Counted from the first letter of the stretch, positions 12,801-23,375 are shown. The stretch is DNA of 64,000 nucleotides from Luscinia megarhynchos (GCA_034336665.1 CM067584.1:2728001-2792000); one strand, 5' to 3'. Program-made: numbers and translations. Notes: generated by a model not told the origin, from the letters alone.

Positions 12801-14102
12801 TGGAAGGGAGCAGAGGGGCTGGTGTCACCCCAGGTGCGCGTCCCTGTGGCGCTCCTGTCACCCGCATCCCTGCCCAGGGGGCCGATGGGGAACATTCCGT
12901 TCTCCTGCCTCAGTTTCCCCACGCCCCCGCCAGGCCGGGCAGCCGCTCGCTGCTGCCTTCTGGGGTGCCCGTGTCCCCCTCTTGCCAGCGTGGGAAAGGA
13001 ATGGGGAGCCGCCCAGGGCTGGCAGCGCTGCTCCCCCCGCCCCCGTCCCGCCGTGACTCAGCCCGGGGGTGGCGTCACCCGCGGGGACACCTCAGCGTCA
13101 CCCCGGCGCTGCCTTGGGGGCCTGCGACCCCCCGTGCCGAGCTGTAGGGGGGCGCAGAGGGCTGTGCCCCCCCCGGGGGTGCAGCCAGGCCCTGCCCGGG
13201 TGCGGTGCCAGCACAGCCCGTCGCAGCCCGCACTCCCAGCCGGGTTCAGGCGAGGCAGGAGCCGCTGTCGCCTCCGGGCAGCGCCGGGACCCCCGAGCGT
13301 CCGAGCTCCGAGCTGTCCTACCTTGTTCCCTGAGCTGCAGCAGTCGTCGAAGGGGGTCAGAGCCGCTTTGCACCTCGGCGGGACCCCCAGGTAGAGGGGC
13401 TGTGCCCAGGAGGGCGAGTAGGAGCCCAGTCGCCAGTCCGGGCCGGCGAACCGCCCGTCACCCACCGGGCCCGGCCCCTCCGCGCCGAACGGGGGCTCGG
13501 CCGGGGGTCCCGCGGGCAGCAGCGAGGACAGGAGGAAGGGGCTGTGCTTGGCCTCCACCAGGAAGGGGCAGTGGAAAGCCGGGGGGTCTCCGGCCGCGTC
13601 CCCCGCCGCGCTGCGGGAGTTTGCCCCCCGTGCCGGGGTGCGGCGGCTCCAGCCCCGCCGCGGGCAGCGGGTAGCGCTGGTACGCGTGGCTGTAAAGGGC
13701 CAGCGGGGCCAGCACGGCCTCGGCCCAGCGCGGCGGCCCCGGGCGGTCCTTGCAGGGCTCCCCCCAGCCCGCTTTGGGCTGCCCGTTCCGGGGGTGCGGC
13801 AGCGGGGGGAGCTCGGCTCCGTCCTTGGGGCGGCACAGCGCCGGGGGGTACGGGCAGCCCAAGCGGCCACCGGCGAGCTCCCGGACAGGTCCCAAACATC
13901 CCCCGGAGCCCCTCCAGGGACATCCTTTCTCCATCCCGTAGCTCAGTTTGCCGGGCTCTGGGTAGCCCGGGAGTCTCAGCTCGGCAGCGGCGCTCCGGGA
14001 TAAAACCGCCCCGGGGCTCTCCATGCCCCGGGAGTCCTGCGCTGCCTCCGCCGCTCTTCTCCACCGCGCCGGGCTCTCCCCCATCCTCGCGTCGCTGGCC
14101 AT
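3817..14102 (-). CDS. HR: HR (hairless), JmjC/KDM3-family nuclear corepressor; 18 coding exons, two apparent frameshifts
   Basis: Minus-strand exons: 14102-13322, 12799-11959, 11494-11320, 9898-9684, 9605-9456, 9364-9278, 9178-9060, 8955-8877, 8731-8565, 8151-7936, 7858-7678, 7572-7497, 7386-7256, 6668-6570, 6494-6358, 5736-5568, 4067-3957, 3879-3817. About 1,264 residues (human 1,189). Family landmarks: [13 protein letters not shown] in exon 2; a six-Cys zinc finger [18 protein letters not shown] then CPDC (about residues 685-715); [15 protein letters not shown], containing an LxxLL motif; [26 protein letters not shown] opening the JmjC domain (about 940-1,205); [17 protein letters not shown] acts in the nucleus with thyroid-hormone, vitamin D and ROR receptors, and the human protein has reported H3K9 demethylase activity. 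The start [14 protein letters not shown] aligns with the human N-terminus. Oddities: a one-base shift in the first coding exon (about 13,600-13,640), another in the exon at 5,568-5,736 (about 5,605-5,612), and Thr where the first JmjC iron ligand should be. Domain identity is secure; exact borders of weakly conserved exons are less so. Confidence 0.93.
4138..5542 (+). mobile_element. Solo LTR (copy A) in an HR intron, enlarged by an internal minisatellite
   Basis: Begins TGTAAAGATC and ends GATGGTGACA. It shares TCTGATCTGCCTCACGACCA, the TATA region GGACTATAAAAAGTGACTTT, a CT-rich tract and the end CCTGGGGTCGAACGAGCCA with copy B at 5,756-6,305. AATAAA near 5,426 follows the TATA region, so LTR transcription reads plus, opposite to HR. 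Length is 1,405 bp against 550 bp for copy B because the U3 part is filled with a tandem repeat (4,246-5,095). No internal retroviral genes and no clear target duplication: the flanks differ after GG. It makes up most of the 1,500-bp intron between HR exons 4067-3957 and 5736-5568. Confidence 0.8.
4246..5095. repeat. 28-bp minisatellite inside LTR copy A
   Basis: About 30 units of GCTGTGCTGGTGCTGCCCAG plus CACTGTCT, with a variant in which GAGCT is replaced by GTGCCT and occasional GTGGCT. LTR copy B has only one comparable unit, near 5,852-5,882, so the array grew inside the LTR after or during insertion. Open frames on both strands (for example about 332 codons on minus) reflect the repeat. 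Confidence 0.9.
5756..6305 (+). mobile_element. Solo LTR (copy B) in an HR intron with 5-bp target duplication
   Basis: Runs TGTAAGAGTC...GGTGACA and is flanked by the direct repeat GGTGA (5,751-5,755 and 6,306-6,310). A TATA motif lies in GGACTATAAAAAGTGACTTT near 6,006. It occupies 550 of the 621 bases between HR exons 5736-5568 and 6494-6358. TG/CA ends, a 5-bp duplication and the TATA/CT-rich layout fit an avian endogenous retrovirus LTR. The family name cannot be assigned from here. Confidence 0.85.
6715..7250. repeat. 18-bp minisatellite in an HR intron
   Basis: About 30 copies of GCCCGGGTGCCCCCCAAA, with variants CGGATACCCC and CAGGTGCCCC. It lies between HR exons 6668-6570 and 7386-7256. 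The 18-bp period keeps reading frames open on both strands, so long glycine/proline frames here are not genes. Confidence 0.92.
9990..11245. repeat. Minisatellite, about 29-bp unit, in an HR intron
   Basis: Clear from about 10,310 (unit GGGGTGACAGGAAGGGGACA then CTCTGCAAT), with a degenerate leading part containing GGATGCTCCAAAATAGGGTG from about 9,990. About 35 units. It fills the intron between HR exons 9898-9684 and 11494-11320. Minus-strand frames of 335-484 codons here read Cys/Pro/His-rich repeats and are artefacts. Confidence 0.92.
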
Positions 14103-14119
14103 GCTGCTGCCACGCTCAT
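13976..14119 (-). CDS. Possible second HR upstream ORF overlapping the main start
   Basis: An ATG at 14,119 opens a 47-codon frame beginning [12 protein letters not shown] that ends at 13,976, out of frame with the HR start at 14,102. A strong acceptor (CCCTCTCCCTGCCCGCAG, exon edge about 14,153) places this ATG in the same exon as the HR start, so scanning ribosomes would meet it first. Mammalian HR also has several upstream ORFs, but I cannot show that this peptide is conserved. It may be only a chance ORF with a translational dampening effect. Confidence 0.35.
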   Translation of the reverse strand: MSVAAAWPATRGWGRARRGGEERRRQRRTPGAWRAPGRFYPGAPLPS

Positions 14120-15203
14120 GTGGTGCTCAGCGCCGTCCCGGGCAGGCGGGATCCTGCGGGCAGGGAGAGGGACATCAGCGGGGAGCAGCACCCACCGCTG
14201 CTGCGGGGAAACTGAGGCACGGGGATGCTTGGGGGAGGGGCTGTTTTCAACCCCCAGCTCCATCCTGCCGTGTTTATGGGCCGGGGGGGGATTCCCGACT
14301 CCCGTGCCCCGCGGCATCCGTCGGGATGCACGATGCGGGCGGACACGTGTGTGGGGCGTGTGTCCCCGTCCCGTCCCGTCCCTCCTGCGCCCATCCCGGC
14401 GGGGCCGGCGGCACCTCGCGCCCACCAGTCCCTCCGCACCCAGGCTGGCCCCGCGCCCGGCCGCTGGCACCCAGCGTGGGGAGGCCGTGCCCCGCGCAGG
14501 TATTTGCCTCCGGCCAGGGCTGGGCTGCGCTTCCCAGGAAGGCTTCCAGCGAAGGGGGGAGCTCCTCGCTCCCAGGGGCCCCTCCTGAGAGAAATGCCTG
14601 GGGGGATTTGTAGGATTAACCCTCCTCCGGGACCCGGGCCACACGCAGACCTCGCAGCGCCGGCGGTCGCGTCCCTTCCCCGTGTCCCCAGCCCGGAGCA
14701 GCCGAGGGGGACAGAGCCGAGGTCACACAGCTCCCTGCGGTGTGGGACAGAGCCGCCCCGAGGGCCGCGATGGGGACAGGAGCAGGGTGGGGAGAGGAGC
14801 GTATGTCCCCAGAGCCGCCTGTCCCCGTCACTCCTCTTCCCAGAGACAGCAAAGTCCCCATGCCCAGGATCGCATCCATCCCAGCCATTCCCGCGCCGCT
14901 CGGGAAGCACCCCGGGGCACCCCGGGCACAGCGACACCCTGGGGACAGCGAGCAGGACACAGCCAGGCCCTCCCGTCCAGCCCCACGTCAGGAAATTCTC
15001 CCAGCTCAGCTCCCCAGCTCCCCACCAGCTGTCCCCCCAGGGCGACATTGTCCCCTGCCCTTCATCCCAGCCGCTCCTGCTGCATCCCCACCGCCCCACC
15101 GCTACCTGGAGGGTCCATCAGGGACCCCAGTGCCGGGGACGCGCGGGGGCCTCCGCCGGTGGCACCGGCTCCGGGGGGGGCGCAGCCGGGCGGGCGGGAG
15201 CAC
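14103..15203 (-). other. HR: HR 5' leader and intron 1
   Basis: Lies between the upstream ORF and the first HR coding exon. A good donor, CCTCCAG/GTAGCG, ends a leader exon at about 15,106, and the acceptor at about 14,153 begins the next exon. The stretch is CpG-rich (including a reverse-orientation GGGGAAACTGAGGCAC motif near 14,205) and has no other convincing coding signal. Exon borders are predictions from splice-site shape. Confidence 0.5.
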
Positions 15204-15317
15204 CTAAACCCACAGGCTGAAGGGGTCCGGCTCCGGGATCTGGAGGAGGCAGAAACCCGCCCGCGCGGCCCTGGGGATGTTCTTCTCCGCGTGCCGGAGC
15301 TGCAGTTTTTGATCCAT
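15204..15317 (-). CDS. HRURF: Conserved upstream ORF of HR (HRURF/U2HR homologue), 37 aa
   Basis: The 37-residue frame starts MDQKLQLRHAEKN and ends FCLLQIPEPDPFSLWV. The human HR leader encodes a 34-residue peptide with the core ILQIPESDP near its C-terminus, preceded by a basic stretch and the N-terminal pattern M-x-Q. The bird peptide keeps this core, the C-terminal position and the overall length. In human, loss of this uORF raises HR translation and causes Marie Unna hypotrichosis, so the expected role is translational repression of HR in cis. The ATG context is CCAATGG (G at +4). It lies about 1.1 kb upstream of the HR start in the predicted leader exon. Length, position, strand and core agree, so identity is strong despite the small size. 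Confidence 0.85.
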   Translation of the reverse strand: MDQKLQLRHAEKNIPRAARAGFCLLQIPEPDPFSLWV

Positions 15318-16119
15318 TGGCTTGGGAGGCTCCGTGCTCCTCCTGCCTATCGTCCTACGAGCTGGGGGTCCCGGCGGGCCGGGATTCGGGGTCGGGGGTA
15401 CCCAGGGAGCAGCGGCAGCGCGAGCGGGACCTTCCCCCGGTTTTAGGCAGCCCTGAGCATCCCGGGGCGCTGACAAGGCGGTGGCAGCGGCTCTGCTCCC
15501 CACCAGCGTGCAGCCTGCGCCGGCTCCGGCAGCGACTGGGGCGGGCGGGAGGGATGCTGGGGCTGCTGACGCCCGGGAACCGGGAATCGGCGCGGTGCCG
15601 GCGCTGCCGCCCAGCCCCGGGGGCACCGGCGGCCGTGCCAAGGCGGGCAGGTGTGCTCTGCCCCGTGCGGGTGAAGAAAGCGCCCTTTGTTCGCCAAGGC
15701 GGCCCCGTCACCACTGAAAGGCTCCAGCCGCCCGCTCCGGGTGAAACTGGAACGGGAGAAACGCCGGGATGCGCCAAAAGTCCCTGTCCTGGTGCTGGGG
15801 AGCCGGTGGGGACACGGCCAGCTCGGAGAATGTGGCCATGCTAAGGGATGGGAGTGCCCAGGACCCCAAACCCCTTCGGCTTTGGCCAAAAGTTATGGAT
15901 CTGGCCTCAAGCCACGGTGCAGAGGTGAGACCAGCCCTGCCTGGGATGAAGGCAGAGCTCCTCTCCCTCCCTGCAGCCTGGAACAGCAGGATGTGCTCCA
16001 AGGCCCGCAGGGGGGGTCTGTGGGGCACGGGGATGATGTGGCAGCGTCCTGGTGGTGCCTCCCTGATCAGGGATGAGCGGGGAATGCTTGGGACCATTTG
16101 TCCCTGCCCTGCAGCCCAC
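15318..16119. other. HR upstream region, CpG-rich then unique
   Basis: Holds the presumed HR promoter: CpG-rich from about 15,320 to 15,700 with no evident TATA box. From 15,700 to 16,119 there is unique sequence with no recognisable exon or element. Confidence 0.4.
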
Positions 16120-17225
16120 CGGGGTCACACAGATCCCAGAGTTACACAGATCCCATCCATGGTCACCAGGGTCACACAGATCCCAGAGTTAGAGATCCCA
16201 TCCATGCTCACCAGGGTCACACAGATCCCAGGGTCACACAGATCCCAGCTGTGCCCACCAGGATCATACAGATCCCAGAGTTACACAGATCCCATCCATG
16301 ACCACCAGGATCACACAGATCCCAGGGTCACACAGATCCCAGCAATGCCCACCAGGGTCACACAGATCCCGGGATCACACAGATCCCAGAGTTACACAGA
16401 TCCCAGCTGTGCCCACCGGGGTCACACAGATCCCGGGGTCACACAGATCCCAGAGCTACAGAGATCCCATCCATGGCTACCAGGGTCACACAGATCCCAG
16501 AGTTACAGAGATCCCAGCAATGCCCACCAGGATCACACAGATCCCATCCATGGTCACCAGGGTCACACAGATCCCAGAGTTACACAGATCCCAGCTGTGC
16601 CCACCAGTGTCACACAGATCCCGGGATCACACAGATCCCATCCATGCCCACCAGGGTCACACAGATCCCATCCATGGTCACCAGGATCACACAGATCCCA
16701 GCTGTGCCCACCAGTGTCACACAGATCCCGGGGATCACACAGATCCCATCCATGCCCACCAGGGTCACACAGATCCCAGCACTGCCCACCAGGGTCACAC
16801 AGATCCCAGGGTCACACAGATCCCATCCATGGTCACCAGGATCACACAGATCCCAGCAATGCCCACCAGGGTCACACAGATCCTAGGGTCACACAGATCC
16901 CAGCTGTGCCCACCAGGATCACACAGATCCCATCCATGGCCACCAGGATCACACAGATCCCAGATGTGCCCACCAGGATCACACAGATCCCAGATGTGCC
17001 CACCAGGGTCACACAGATCCCAGGATCACACAGATCCCACGGTCACACAGATCCCAGCAATGCCCACCAGGGTCACACAGATCCTAGGGTCACACAGATC
17101 CCAGGGTCACACAGATCCCGGGATCACACAGATCCCAGCTGTGCCCACCAGGATCACACAGATCCCAGGGTCACACAGATCCCAGGATCACACAGATCCC
17201 AGCTGTGCCCACCAGGACCACACCC
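16120..17225. repeat. Nested minisatellite upstream of HR
   Basis: A short unit GTCACACAGATCCCA alternates with GCTGTGCCCACCAGG or ATCCATGGTCACCAGG blocks to form higher-order units of about 30-45 bp. Long plus-strand frames (about 500-570 codons) come from the repeat. HR is the nearest gene to the left. Confidence 0.92.
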
Positions 17226-19566
17226 ACCCCAGCCACGCCCTGCAGCCCACCAGGCAAAACCCGGCACGTTCTGTGTGCCCCCCACACTGTCCCCAAACCT
17301 CAGGACCCCCAGCACCACAACACCCCAACCCCAAACCCAGCAGCACCCTGCGGAGCCGCCCCGGGGGGCTCGGAGCCGAGCAGGGGGGTCCCAGGTGCGC
17401 CCCCATTCCTGGGCTCGGGGCGGGGGTCGCTGCCGATGCGGGTTTGTGTCCCCGGGACGTGCCCGCCTTACATAAAACCCCAAATCTCGGCACGGCGCGG
17501 CTCGGCAGGAGGGGTGAGGCCGGGCCGGGACTCTCGGGAGCAGCAGCAGCAGCAGCAGCAGCAGAGCCGAGCACGGGCTGCTCCAGCTCCGCAGCTTTAA
17601 CCCTTGCTGGCCACGGTCGGGGTCACTCGGTGGTCCCAGCATGGTCAAGGCACAGCGGGACCCCCCTTCACCCAGCCCCGCTCGCCCAGGAGGGTTTTGG
17701 GGGCCGGGTGCTGCTGGCTGCACCCAGTGGGTGCCAGGGAACAGGGAGGGGACCCAGACAGGGCTCGGGGCGAGGGAGAGCCCGCGCCTGCCTGCGATGA
17801 GAAGGTGCTGAAAGACAAAACTCTGCCCTCTCCCTCCCTCCGTTCCTCAGGAATTCCATCGGGAGTGATGGATCCGGAAGGGCCGGGACGGAGCTGGCGG
17901 CAGGGAGGGACCCCAGGGAGGAGCCCGGGCGGTTTTGGGGGTGTCGGGGATGTTGCGAGGGAGGGATGCACCAGGCTGGAAGCGCCGAGGAGGGTCCGTG
18001 GCAGCCGTGGCTGGGGCAAAAGGAGCAGGGGGGTGATGGAGGGACAACAGGGAATTTCCCACCATGCACTGGGGCAGCATCCCTGGGCGCTGTCCCCTCC
18101 CCACGCCACGCTGCCCTGGCAGTGCCAGCGAGCCTGGGAGGCGCTGCTGGAGCCTTCCCAGGGCTAGTGCAGCCCCCACGGGGTAGCCGCGCCGTGGGAC
18201 GCTCCGCTGGGGCTCAGCCACCGCCTCCCCCACCCCAGGAGCAGGACCCGTGCTGCTCCCACACCTCCAAAATCTGTCTGGGGTCCCTCCGCTCCCTGCC
18301 TGGCCCAGCACGACCCACAGAGGATCCCCAGGGTGAACTGGGGGGGATCCAGGCTGGGTTTTAGCTCTGCCAGCGCCCCCGAGGGGGGTTCTGCCTCCGT
18401 GTCTTGGCACAGAGCTCCGAAATCCTTGTTTTGAACCCAAATCAGAGGCACGGCGACACCCAGGAGCCGAGTGCCGGCCAGAACGTCACCGCGGGAGGTC
18501 GGAAAGCCCCGAATTTGAACATTTGGCATCCCTGCCCCTCTCCAAGCATGCGGGGACAGAGGGACAGAGCGACAGAGGGACAGAGGGACAGTCCCCGCGG
18601 TGTCCCCTGGGGTCGCGGGGGACGCGTGCGGGGCAGGGGATTCCCAGAGCGATCCAGCGCTGGGGGAGGGGATGGATGAGGGTTCTGGCATCCCAGAACG
18701 TCTCTGCCGATGTCCCAGGATCCCGCCCAGCGCCCACAGCACCTGCCCGCACCTGGGCACCCCCAGCCCTGCCAGCAGCGGGCTCTGCACCCCCAGACCC
18801 ACAAGGAGGGAGAACCCAAATTCCGGCTTTTTCTCATGCAAAATGGATCCCAGCTCCGGCTAGCGCGGAGTGAATACTCAAAACATCAGCCCTTCCTCCT
18901 CCTCCTCCTCCTCCTTCCTCCTCCTCCCAGCCCCGGCACAGAGCCCGGCACGCACCTACCTGCCTCCACCGCGGCGCAGGTGAGGAAGCTGAGGGCGCAG
19001 GCAGAGGAAGAAACCCCGATCCCACCCCCCACCCTGTGCCCAGCGCCGGGCGCGATTTGTTTGTTACTCAGCACCCGGCGCTTAAATAAAAAAAAGGAAA
19101 AAAAAAGAAAGAAAGAAATAAAACCCACGTCAAACCTTCAGGAGTCTGGAGGCTGCGGCGGAGCGGAGGGCACGGGAGGACACTCACTCCCACACGAGCA
19201 GCTTTCTGGGAATTAGGGCCACAGCCCAACTGCTCTGGCAGCCTGCGCTCCCCTCCAGCCCTGGCTGCCGGTGCAGCGGGGCCCGGGCAACCTCCCCGCG
19301 GCCGGTCCCGAGCCCGGACAGCCCCGTCCGGCCCCGCCGCCGCGGGCTCGGCCGCTTCTCCCGGCCCTAATCTCCCGCTTTTCCCCAGGGAGGTGAGTAA
19401 GCATCGCTAATCCCGCTGGCTTGGCTGCCGGGCACAGCCGAGCCGCCCCCTCCAGGGCTGGGGCTGCTCCCCGACACCCCCTGGGCAGCCCAGAGCGCCC
19501 CTTCCCCGGGTACCCCAACCCTCAGGGGGAAGGTCGGGGTGGACAGAGCGAGGAGAAGGAACGGGG
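17226..19566. other. Intergenic HR-REEP4, no gene seen
   Basis: Unique GC-rich sequence with a short CAG run (17,538-17,563), a GGGACAGAGCGACAG micro-array (18,552-18,592), a TCC run (18,895-18,930) and an A-rich patch (19,085-19,120). No exon with splice signals or known protein similarity was found on either strand. Confidence 0.55.
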
Positions 19567-19735
19567 AGAAGGAGAAGGAGAAGGAGAAGGAGAAGGAGAA
19601 GGAGAAGGAGAAGGAGAAGGAGAAGGAGAAGGAGAAGGAGAAGGAGAAGGAGAAGGAGAAGGAGAAGGAGAAGGAGAAGGAGAAGGAGAAGGAGAAGGAG
19701 AAGGAGAAGGAGAAGGAGAAGGAGAAGGAGGAAAA
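19567..19735. repeat. Hexanucleotide microsatellite (GAGAAG)n
   Basis: About 28 nearly perfect copies, purine-only on the plus strand, so a potential triplex or length-variable tract. It reads Glu-Lys, Gly-Glu or poly-Leu depending on frame and strand; none is a gene. Confidence 0.97.
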
Positions 19736-20369
19736 GGAAGAAGCGGCTCGTCCCCGCCAGATGCCACCGCGGGATGTCGCAGCCAGCCCACCTTTGCTGT
19801 CCCCCGTGTCCCTGCGCCAGCCCCGCGCGGGGAGGGGACGCGGGAGGGCCCGGAGGTGATGGATGCCGCCGGATGCCGCCGTGCCCGCATCCCTCCTCGC
19901 CCGAGCCGCGCTGCGGGGGCACGGTGCCCGTCCTGTGCCACCCCCCTGACCCCCCCTCCACGTGCCCGGGACTCCTGTTTACCCAGAGCCAGGAACCGGC
20001 TTCAAATACCTTGATGTAATTAAAAGCTCACCCCGGGGCCAAGGGCTTAGGACGGCAGCCAGGGACACGGGCAGCGCGCTGCCACCTGCGTGCCGCACAG
20101 GCAGCGCTGGCAGCACCTACCTGGCAGCAGGGGGGCTCCTGCGCCCAGCCCGGGCCCCTCCGCTGTCCCCACCGCGCTCCCGGGGTGTCCCGGGGCGGGT
20201 GATGCCGTGACACGGGTCCTGGTGCGGGGGGACACGGGGCAGGAGCGATGGGCAGCCCCTGCTCGCTGCCTCAGTTTCCCGTGGCGGCTGGAAATGTTCT
20301 GCCTCAGTTTCCCTCAGAGAGGGGTCCCCAGCACGCCTTGAAGGTGCTGCTCAGCTCCCCGCGAGGTTT

Positions 20370-20990
20370 TGGGGTTGTGGTCCCCAAAATCTTCAGCTCG
20401 TGGTGTTACAGCAGGGACATGGAGATGAGATTGTGGTCTCCAAAATATTCAGCTCGTGGTGTCGTGGTAGGGACACAGAGCTGGGATTGTGGTCCCCAAA
20501 ATCTTCAGCTTGTGGTGTTATAGCAGGGACACGGAGCTGGGATTGTGGTCCCCAAAATCTTCAGCCCGTGGTGTTATAGCAGGGACACGGAGCTGGGATT
20601 GTGATCCCCAAAATCTTCAGCTTGTGGTTTCATGGCAGGGACACAGAGCCGGGATTGTGTTCCCCAAAATCTTCAGCTTGTGGTGTTACAGCAGCAACAT
20701 GGAGTTGGGATTGTATTCCCCAAAATCTTCAGCCCGTGGTTCACGGCAGGGACACAGAGCTGGGATTGTGTTCCCCAAAATCTTCAGCTTGTGGTGTTAC
20801 AGCAGGGACACAGAGCTGGGATTGTGATCCCCAAAATCCTCAGCCCGTGGTGTCATGGTAAGGACACAGAGCTGAGATTGCGATCCCCAAAATCCTCAGC
20901 CCGTGGTGTCATGGTAAGGACACAGAGCTGAGACTGCGATCCCCAAAATCCTCAGCCCGTGGTTCACGGCAGGGACACGGAGCCGGAACC
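20370..20990. repeat. Minisatellite, about 57-58-bp unit
   Basis: Around eleven units, each containing GGGATTGTGGTCCCCAAAAT, CTTCAGCTCGTGGTGTTACA and GCAGGGACACGGAGCT. Two MIR-like TGCCTCAGTTTCCC motifs lie just upstream (20,268 and 20,300). Bases 19,736-20,369 hold unique sequence with no gene recognised. Confidence 0.9.
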
Positions 20991-21289
20991 TTCCCGGTGC
21001 CAGCGCGGCTGGCTGGGGACAGCCGGGTCCCCGGGGGGACAGGCGGCTGCGGGGAGGGGGGGCGATGCAGCCGCGCTCCTTCAGCCGTGTCCTCCCGCAC
21101 TCCCGTCACCTCGAACGCCCTTCTCCCGACCCCTCCCGCCACCGCCGCGCTTCCCGCCCGCCATCCTCTTCCTCGCCATCCTCCTCCTCCTCCTCGTCAT
21201 CCTCACCGGCCGCTCAGCGGCGTGGCCGCGCTTGGGGACACGATGTGGGGGCGCAGCAGGAGCCCCCCTAGAACGAGGAGGGGAGATCT

Positions 21290-21640
21290 TACCTGGGAGG
21301 GGAAGGGGGGGTCCTAGGGAGGGAGAGGGGGGGTCCCGGGGAGGGAGAGGGGGGGTCCTGGGGAGGGAGAGGGGGGTCCTGGGGAGGGAAAGGCGGGTCC
21401 TGAGGAGGGAGAGGGGGTCCCGGGGAGGAAGAGGGGGGTCCTGGGGGAGGGAAAGGCGGGTCCTGAGGAGGGAGAGGGGGGTCCCGGGGGAGGGAGAGGG
21501 GGGTCTCGGGAAGGGAGAGGGGGGTCCCGGGGAAGGGAGAGGGGGGTCCCGGGAAGGGAGAGGGGGGTTCCGGGGGAAGGAAAGGGGGGGTCCCGGGGAG
21601 GGAAAGGCGGGTCCCGAGGAGGGAGAGGGGGGTCCCATCC
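21290..21640. repeat. Minisatellite, about 25-27-bp purine-rich unit
   Basis: About 13 copies of GGGGTCCCGGGGAGGGAGAG. Nearly all purine between the TCC spacers. Bases 20,991-21,289 are unique CpG-rich sequence with a TCC run (21,178-21,197). Confidence 0.9.
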
Positions 21641-22839
21641 CATCCCCCGCCCACCCGAGCCCCCCGCCCGCCGCTCCTCACCCCGCCCTCCCTGCCCTCT
21701 GCGGCGGGAAGCAGCTGAGAGCTCCCGGGGCTGCCAGAAAAGAGGCTGCGTTTAAACAACAGACATAATTATGCTTTTGATACCGTCTGCTAAAAATACA
21801 GCGCGGTGCCGCGCGGGGAGCCATGTGTGCGCGGCCTCACATGGCTCCAGCCCCGAACGGCTGACTCAGGCAGGGGACAGCCGCGGGGGGGGCACACCCT
21901 CACCTGGGACCCCCCAAAGATTCGCTTTGAGGGGTGGTAAGGGGCAGCCCGGGGATGGCGAGAGCATCCCAGAGCAGTGGGGGTGAAACGAGCCGGGGAA
22001 TGGGGCAGGGGGTGCAGGATGTCACCCGGTGTCACCTGGGTGGGCTTGGGGGGTATCAGCAGCACGGTGAGAGGGGGGCAGGAAGGATTCGGGGGGGTGC
22101 AGGGGGGCTCTGGGGGTGGCACCCCGAGCACCAGCATCTCTCCATCAGGGTGGGGACTCGATTTCCCTGACCCCGGGGAGCGACAGGGGTGGGTGACACC
22201 CCTCAGTCCCTGTCCGTGGCACCCCCGGGCAGCGGCTCTTGGGGCTGCTGCCCCCCAGGAACGGGCAGGGACCCCCCCGGGGGCACGGCAGCGTCTGGCA
22301 CAGGAGCAGCGCGGTGGGATGCAGGCAGGGAGATTTCCCTGTGTTCCCTTCTCCCAGCCCCTTTAGGTCCTGGAAGGTCTCTGAGCTCTCCCTGGAGCTT
22401 CCCTTCCCCAGGTGAGCACCCCCAGCTCTCCCAGCTCCAGTTTTTTGGAGCATCTCCGTGCCCTCCTCCGATCTTGGGGACCCCCCGAGCTGCAGGTGGG
22501 GTCTCACCTGAGCGGGGGCAGAGGGAGATTACGATGAACTTGATTATTCCAAACCCTATACCCCCCCCCAGCCCCACTGAGCCCCCCAACCCCGCCCTGG
22601 GGGGCTCAGCCTGGCACCCCCTCCCCGGGTGGCAGCGGGCGAGCTCAGGTCAGGCGCTTAAACGGCAGCGCTGGGGCGGTGCCAGGCGGGCCGGGGGGGA
22701 TTAGGGCTCTGCTGAGGCAGCCTGGCACCGGCCCGGCCGCTGACACAGCTGGGATCGGCGCTGGCACCGCCGGAGCGCCGCGGGCCCCGGGGGACACGGG
22801 CGGTGCCGCCCGCCCTCCGCCGGGACCTCCGCCGGGACC
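21641..22839. other. Intergenic segment with an AT-rich, element-like core
   Basis: No exon recognised. At 21,750-21,800 an AT-rich island (ACAGACATAATTATGC then TTTTGATACCGTC and CTAAAAATAC) stands out from sequence that is otherwise heavily GC. It is followed near 21,861 by an AP-1/MAF-type TGACTCA site. This looks like a small non-coding regulatory element, but conservation cannot be judged here. Confidence 0.35.
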
Positions 22840-23375
22840 TCCCTGGGTCCCAGCCCCCAACCAGGGGGTTCCAGCCCCAAACCAGGGGGTGCAGGGGGTC
22901 CCAGCCCCAAACCAGGAGGTGCAGGGGGTCCCAGCCCCGAACCAGGGGGTGCGGGGGGTCCCAGCCCCAAACCAGGGGTTCCAGACCCAAAGCAGGGAGG
23001 TGCAGGGGGTCCCAGCCCCGAACCAGGGGGTGCAGGGGGTCCCAGCCCCAAACCAGGGGGTCCCAGCCCCAAACCAGGGGGGTGCAGGGGGTCCCAGCCC
23101 CAAACCAAGGGGTGCAGGGGGTCCCAGCCCCAAACCAGGGGGTTCCAGACCCAAACCAGGGGGTCCCAGACCCAAAGCAGGAGGTGCAGGGGGTCCCAGA
23201 CCCAAACCAGGAGGTGCAGGGGGTCCCAGCCCCGAACCAGGGGGTGCGGGGGGTCCCAGCCCCAAACCAAGGGGTGCGGGGGGTCCCAGCCCCAAACCAG
23301 GGGGTGCAGGGGGTCCCAAACTCAAACCAGGGGGTCCCAGACCCAAACCAGGGGGTCCCAGACCCAAACCCCTGG
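22840..23375. repeat. Minisatellite, about 27-32-bp unit
   Basis: Alternating blocks of CCCCAAACCAGGGGG, GTGCAGGGGGTCCCAG and shortened variants, about 20 units. Long frames on both strands are repeat artefacts. Confidence 0.92.

Noticed and set aside
15769..17800. Two long plus-strand frames (500 and 568 codons)
   Set aside because: They read the GTCACACAGATCCCA array in two registers; no start context, splice pattern or family similarity.
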